Positions 43,133-46,946 of a DNA stretch of 46,946 nucleotides are shown here, piece by piece. The notes under the pieces were generated by a model. It was not told where the DNA came from and did no database searches. It saw nothing but the letters and a program-made list of their open reading frames with translations. Each line of letters begins with the position of its first letter. The stretch's first letter is position 1. Source of the DNA: Verrucomicrobiota bacterium (lineage in GTDB: Bacteria > Verrucomicrobiota > Verrucomicrobiia > Opitutales > Opitutaceae). The stretch covers positions 1 to 46,946 of the forward strand of contig JANYFP010000380.1 of assembly GCA_025362555.1 (NCBI GenBank), written 5' to 3'. A program made the position numbers and the translations under genes.

Positions 43133-43582
43133 TCACGCCGGAGTCACCCGCGCGGCCAACATGGATCGATACGCGTGGCGATAGACCCACGCCAGATAGA
43201 GTTCCAATCCTAAAAAAATCACCGCCATGATCAACCCCGAGCGTTCAAGAAAAAGATGAAAGGCAACGCTGTTGACCATGAAGGGCGCAAACAAGGCGAG
43301 TGCGAGCGGCACAAAACGATTCGCGACGAGAAATGCGCCAACCACCAACTGGGTCACGCCGATGAGTTGCATCATGTAGCCACTTTTGGCCAACGCACCG
43401 GCAAACGCGGCGGCGGCTTCCGGCAGTGGCATCGTCGGCTGAGGAATGAAATTCAGGAAAGCGTTGAGTCCGAAAATAAACAGCGGGAAGCCTAATAAAA
43501 TCCGCGCGATGGCTGGAAAATAGCGGGCGAATGGTTTCTTTGTCGGCGTTCCGGGTTCTTCGGTACTGGAATCAGTTTTCAT
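43133..43582 (-). CDS. DoxX-like membrane protein
   Basis: A 149-residue protein with four membrane helices: YFPAIARILLGFPLFIFGLN, SGYMMQLIGVTQLVVGAFLV, FVPLALALFAPFMVNSVAF and LIMAVIFLGLELYLAWVY. The start of the first helix, followed by a small periplasmic loop with a FAGALAKSGYM stretch, is typical of the DoxX family. These often accompany SRPBCC, YCII and ECF42-type sigma genes, as here. The substrate or role is unclear. Confidence 0.8.
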   Translation of the reverse strand: MKTDSSTEEPGTPTKKPFARYFPAIARILLGFPLFIFGLNAFLNFIPQPTMPLPEAAAAFAGALAKSGYMMQLIGVTQLVVGAFLVANRFVPLALALFAPFMVNSVAFHLFLERSGLIMAVIFLGLELYLAWVYRHAYRSMLAARVTPA

Positions 43583-43613
43583 AGGTTCCTTTAAACATTT
43601 CCCGCTGGTGCAA

Positions 43614-43823
43614 TCAAGCGATCAAGACGTTCAGTTCGCCGGTGGTGGAATCTCCGCTGCTCGGGTCTTCACAATTTTCCCCCGCTGCGAGATAAATTTC
43701 CTCGGTCGGATAATAGGCTGTGCGGTTCCGAGGCGCGTCGATGACTCGAGTAACGACGAGTTCGGATTCGGATAGCGGAGATTCAATCGGACGAGTCACA
43801 ATATCTTGTTGGGTTAGCAGCAT
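43614..43823 (-). pseudogene. Probable AHSA1/SRPBCC remnant
   Basis: A 69-codon ORF. Its segment SELVVTRVIDAPRNR (positions ~18-32) closely matches the start of AHSA1-type SRPBCC proteins (ELVITRxFDAPR), which run to about 150 residues. The rest (TAYYPTEEIYLAAGE onwards) is unrelated and polar, so the fold cannot be complete. DoxX, YCII and ECF42 neighbours are typical company for an AHSA1 gene, which supports decay of a once-intact member. The frame opens earlier at 43856. Confidence 0.5.
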
Positions 43824-44074
43824 ATGAATTAACCGTGCCGGTTTTAATCCGGCCATTGGCTGCCGTTCGGCGTCGGGGAATCCGTCGCCACGAGAGTGAC
43901 CAGGAGCGCAAGGATGAGGGTCGCGGATAGCATTGTCATTCGGTTCACTGTCTCAACGAACGAAGCGATCAACTTTGGACATCGCCCATTGTTTTTTTGG
44001 CAAAATGTCCTTTTGGGCAGCCCTGCTTCGTTGTAAAAGATGACGGCAATCGAACCCAATCCACTCCCGCTCTC

Positions 44075-44494
44075 ATGGAAACCAATCCCGCCCCCTCACC
44101 TTACATGCTGTTTTTCCGCAATACCGGCCCGGAAACCCACCAGCATCTCTCACCCGAGGAACGGCAACAACTCGTGATTCGCTGGAACAGTTGGTTTGAA
44201 GGCCTCTTGAACGCTGGGAAAGCGGTCGAGGGTCAGCCCTTGGAAAGGGAAACCCGGGTCATTTCTGGTCCCGGTGGCGCGCGAGTCGTGGACGGGCCGT
44301 TCGCTGAAGCCAAAGAGGCGATCGGCGGTTACGTTAAATTAATGGTCAGCGGGCTCGACGAAGCCACCGCAATTGCCGTGCGTCATCCCGGGCTCGCTTA
44401 CGGTTTGATCATCGAAATCCGCCAAATGACGCCCGATTGCCATCTCGGGGTTGTTACCAAATCAGTGATCTCGCGTCCTGCCCCTGCGGTATAA
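44075..44494 (+). CDS. YCII-related (DGPF-type) protein
   Basis: A 139-residue protein with the YCII-related signature: YMLFFRNTGPE, a central RETRVISGPGGARVVDGPFAEAKE region (hallmark DGPFAEAKE) and GGYVKLMVSGLDEATAIAV. The family has a ferredoxin-like fold. DGPF proteins are encoded beside ECF42 sigma factors; their role with them is not firmly known. ATG at 44075 is preferred over the opening at 43997. The sigma gene starts 6 bases after its stop. Confidence 0.88.
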   Translation: METNPAPSPYMLFFRNTGPETHQHLSPEERQQLVIRWNSWFEGLLNAGKAVEGQPLERETRVISGPGGARVVDGPFAEAKEAIGGYVKLMVSGLDEATAIAVRHPGLAYGLIIEIRQMTPDCHLGVVTKSVISRPAPAV

Positions 44495-44500
44495 TTTCTC

Positions 44501-45808
44501 GTGGGATCGTATGATCCAGTCCCGCCACCACCACCGTTGGCCAAGCCGGCTCAGTTGGTGGAACATTTTTTTCGACATGAGACCGGGCGCTTGCATGGCG
44601 CGCTCATTCGTCTGCTTGGAGTGCAAAATTTAACGCTCGCCGAGGACCTGGCGCAAGAGGCCCTCCTCAAGGCGCTGCACTCCTGGTCCATGGGCGGAGT
44701 GCCGGCCAACCCGGCCGCTTGGATCACCCGCGTGGCGATGAACCTCGCCAAAGATGCGCTGCGTCACCAGCGCATGTCCGTCACGAAGGAAGCCGCCATC
44801 ATCACCCACCTCGAACAAACCTTCTCACCTCCTGGGATCGTCTTGGAAAATGCCCACGAAATCCGGGACGATGCATTGCGCCTGCTTTTCGTCTGCTGCC
44901 ACCCGTCGCTCGCCCCGGATGCCCAGGTCGTACTTGCCCTCAAAGTGCTGTGCGGTTTCAGCACCGGTGAAATCGCCCGCGCTTTTCTCACCAGTGAAGC
45001 GGCGATCGAGAAGCAGCTCACCCGAACGAAACAACGCATTCGCGACAGCAATATCGGTTTCGTCATTCCTGAAGGGACGGAATTATCGGCCCGACTCGAT
45101 GGAGTTTTGGCGGCACTCTATTTATTATTCAACGAAGGCTACAAAGCCTCGGCTGGCGAACACCTGCTGCGCGAGGCGCTTTGCCAGGAAGCGGTGCGCC
45201 TAACCTCGCTTCTCACCGTGCACCCCGCCGGACGGACTCCAAGAACTCACGCGTTGCTCGCACTCATGTTGCTAACCGCGGCCCGCTTCCCATCTCGCGT
45301 CGATGAACAGGGCGATTTGCTACGGCTCAATGACCAGGATCGCTCCAAGTGGGATCGCTCGCTCATCGAACGTGGCCTGACCGAACTGACCGACGCCGCT
45401 CAAGGCCACGAGCTGAGCGAGTATCACCTCCAAGCCGGCATTGCCGCCATCCATTGCACGGCGACGGACCACGCGTCGACGGACTGGGGTCGCATTTTGC
45501 GCCATTACGACGAACTTTACCGGCTCAAACCGTCCCCGGTGGTCGCGTTGAACCGGGCCGTGGCGGTGGCTTACTGTCGGGGACCTCAGGCCGGACTACA
45601 GGCCATCGCGGAAATCGCCCAACTCGACCGGCTCAAGTCTCACTATTTGTTACACGCGGTGACTGGCGAGTTACACTGGCGGTTAAACGAACATCGTGCC
45701 GCCGCAGAAAGCTACCGTCGCGCCCTGCAACTTGCCCAAGTCGGCCCCGAGCAACTTTACCTGACCCGTATGCTGGAACGATCGACCGAGATTTCCAATG
45801 TCCGGTAA
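44501..45808 (+). CDS. ECF42-type sigma factor with C-terminal extension
   Basis: A 435-residue sigma factor. Regions 2 and 4 (LAEDLAQEALLKALHSW, PAAWITRVAMNLAKDALR, and LKVLCGFSTGEIARAFLTSEAAIEKQLTRTK) are followed by a long helical, TPR-like C-terminal domain (~200-435: LYLLFNEGYKAS, PSPVVALNRAVAVAYC, AAESYRRALQLA). This extension, LFNEGY and the adjacent DGPF gene define the ECF42 group, which is thought to be controlled through its own C-terminus, not by an anti-sigma. GTG at 44501 starts the protein. Confidence 0.92.
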   Translation: MGSYDPVPPPPPLAKPAQLVEHFFRHETGRLHGALIRLLGVQNLTLAEDLAQEALLKALHSWSMGGVPANPAAWITRVAMNLAKDALRHQRMSVTKEAAIITHLEQTFSPPGIVLENAHEIRDDALRLLFVCCHPSLAPDAQVVLALKVLCGFSTGEIARAFLTSEAAIEKQLTRTKQRIRDSNIGFVIPEGTELSARLDGVLAALYLLFNEGYKASAGEHLLREALCQEAVRLTSLLTVHPAGRTPRTHALLALMLLTAARFPSRVDEQGDLLRLNDQDRSKWDRSLIERGLTELTDAAQGHELSEYHLQAGIAAIHCTATDHASTDWGRILRHYDELYRLKPSPVVALNRAVAVAYCRGPQAGLQAIAEIAQLDRLKSHYLLHAVTGELHWRLNEHRAAAESYRRALQLAQVGPEQLYLTRMLERSTEISNVR

Positions 45809-45971
45809 TTACTTTGCGCGGCGCCCTGAAAAATAGCGTTGATGATCGCTGCGCGATCTCCGACGCACGGCTGCACCTCGCGCGTTGACAGCCCTCTTCA
45901 CTGTCCGAGATAAATAACGCGCCGAAAAAATGCCCCCCCCGGCGCATCGCCTCCCCAACACTCCCGCCCCC

Positions 45972-46946
45972 ATGAAAAAGTTCCTGCTCTTGCTTTGCGT
46001 CGCCAGCACTGTCCTCCGCGCGGAAGACGATCCTAAACTCACGGAAGTGTGGACTCCGGTCCCGCCAGTGGTCACGCCCGGGCTCAACCAGGCACCACCC
46101 TCCGACGCCATTGTATTATTTAACGGCACGAATCTCGACTCGTGGGTCACGGTGAAAGGTGGCGCGCCCGGCTGGACCGTTGAAAATGGCGAACTCACCA
46201 TCAAGCCCGGCAGCGGTGCGATCGCGACGAAGCAATCGTTCGCTGATTGCCAGCTTCACCTTGAATGGCGCACGCCCGCCGTCGTCACTGGCGAGAGCCA
46301 AGGCCGCGGCAACAGCGGCGTCTTTCTGCAGAGCCGCTACGAGGTACAAATCCTCGACAGCTACAACAACCCCACCTACGTCAACGGCCAGGCGGGCTCG
46401 ATCTACAAACAGCACATTCCCCAAGTGAACGTCTCGCGCCCGCCGGGCGAGTGGCAGACCTACGACATCATCTACACTGCGCCACGCTTCAACAACGACG
46501 GCACCCTGAAATCCCCCGCCTTCGCCACCGTCCTCCAGAACGGCGTGCTGGTGCAGGATCACGTTGAGATCAAAGGTCTAACCAGTCATCGCGGCCAACC
46601 CAAATACGAGAAGCACGCTTTCCAGCAGCCCCTCATGCTGCAGGAGCATAAAAACCCTGTTTCATTCCGCAACATCTGGATCCGCGAGCTCGGGGTAAAC
46701 CGCCTGCTCAATGGCACCGATACCCGCGGCTGGTATTCCTTTCTCGATAAACTCGGAAAAAATAACGACCCCGAGGGCAATTTCAAAGTCGAGGGCGGCC
46801 TCCTCCACATTGAGGGCAAAAACTTCGGCTACCTCGCGACCGAGCAGCCTTACGAAAACTATTACCTCAAAGTCGTCTTCAAATGGGGCCATCATCAATA
46901 TGCTCCCCGCGCAACCGGGAAACGCGACAGCGGCATTCTCTATCAC
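45972..46946 (+). CDS. Secreted tandem DUF1080 protein, cut by the window end
   Basis: An open frame of 325 codons with no stop before the window edge. A signal peptide (MKKFLLLLCVASTVLRAE) leads to a first DUF1080 domain: IVLFNGTNLDSWVTV, RGNSGVFLQSRYEVQILDSY, GSIYKQHIPQVNVSRPPGEW and NPVSFRNIWIRELG. A second domain then begins with LLNGTDTRGWYSFLDKLG and continues to the edge (GKRDSGILYH). The family includes 3-keto-disaccharide hydrolases. The single-domain relative at 3960 is distinct. The double-domain form is known in Planctomycetes and Verrucomicrobia. Confidence 0.9.
   Translation, partial: MKKFLLLLCVASTVLRAEDDPKLTEVWTPVPPVVTPGLNQAPPSDAIVLFNGTNLDSWVTVKGGAPGWTVENGELTIKPGSGAIATKQSFADCQLHLEWRTPAVVTGESQGRGNSGVFLQSRYEVQILDSYNNPTYVNGQAGSIYKQHIPQVNVSRPPGEWQTYDIIYTAPRFNNDGTLKSPAFATVLQNGVLVQDHVEIKGLTSHRGQPKYEKHAFQQPLMLQEHKNPVSFRNIWIRELGVNRLLNGTDTRGWYSFLDKLGKNNDPEGNFKVEGGLLHIEGKNFGYLATEQPYENYYLKVVFKWGHHQYAPRATGKRDSGILYH

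Noticed and set aside
43844-43939. 31-residue hydrophobic ORF on the minus strand (MTMLSATLILALLVTLVATD)
   Set aside because: It is a single hydrophobic stretch with no supporting ribosome site or family; too short to call beside the AHSA1 remnant.

Overview
The window looks like chromosomal DNA from a member of the Verrucomicrobiota, most likely an Opitutaceae-like bacterium. This is inferred from gene content: an unusually long GreA, DUF1080 (3-keto-disaccharide hydrolase) proteins, ThuA, NIPSNAP and sugar-isomerase proteins with Tat signals, a PVC-type haem CxxCH lipoprotein, DUF6580 and a Thivi_2564-type peptide. Most genes are GC-rich. No rRNA, tRNA, CRISPR array or intact insertion sequence was seen.

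Layout. 1-6.5 kb: greA, an ArsR-methyltransferase fusion, a dienelactone hydrolase, a DUF1080 protein, a small conserved protein and a cation-exchanger-like membrane protein. 6.7-9.7 kb: a two-gene unit of unknown function (coiled-coil protein plus multi-pass membrane protein). 9.8-14.8 kb: def, a PduO-type cobalamin adenosyltransferase, a DUF6580 membrane protein, PIN-PhoH, and two unknown proteins. 14.9-21.5 kb: a signalling island. A 66-residue hydrophobic peptide gene, a stand-alone YcaO gene and a soluble histidine kinase run leftwards. Divergent from them is a 1292-residue hybrid kinase, with a perfect 20-bp palindrome in the shared promoter region. A NarL/LuxR response regulator overlaps the kinase gene tail to tail. 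21.6-23.6 kb: a YcaQ-like protein and an SRPBCC protein. 23.7-26.3 kb: an arsenic operon, arsR-DUF6428-arsC-acr3. 26.5-29.7 kb: a decayed defence region with an AlbA_2/ATPase gene broken by two single-base frameshifts, a BsuBI/PstI-type restriction endonuclease, an XRE regulator coupled to a small PD-(D/E)xK-like protein, and only the N-terminal stub of the cognate methyltransferase. 29.8-31.3 kb: fabH-like KAS III and a CheY-like receiver. 31.5-39.6 kb: exported carbohydrate-related proteins (ThuA, NIPSNAP, haem lipoprotein, TIM-barrel isomerase, GH5). 39.8-42.9 kb: a Thr-rich secreted protein, an ECF sigma factor with two overlapping partner genes, and a TonB-C protein. 42.9-45.8 kb: a small protein, DoxX, an AHSA1 remnant, YCII/DGPF and an ECF42-type sigma factor. 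From 46.0 kb: a tandem DUF1080 protein running off the window.

The best candidate for an undescribed system is the peptide-YcaO-kinase locus (14.9-21.5 kb): a possible self-contained RiPP-like peptide production and sensing module. The second is the rearranged restriction locus (27.9-29.7 kb). All functional statements come from reading motifs by eye; no database search was run.
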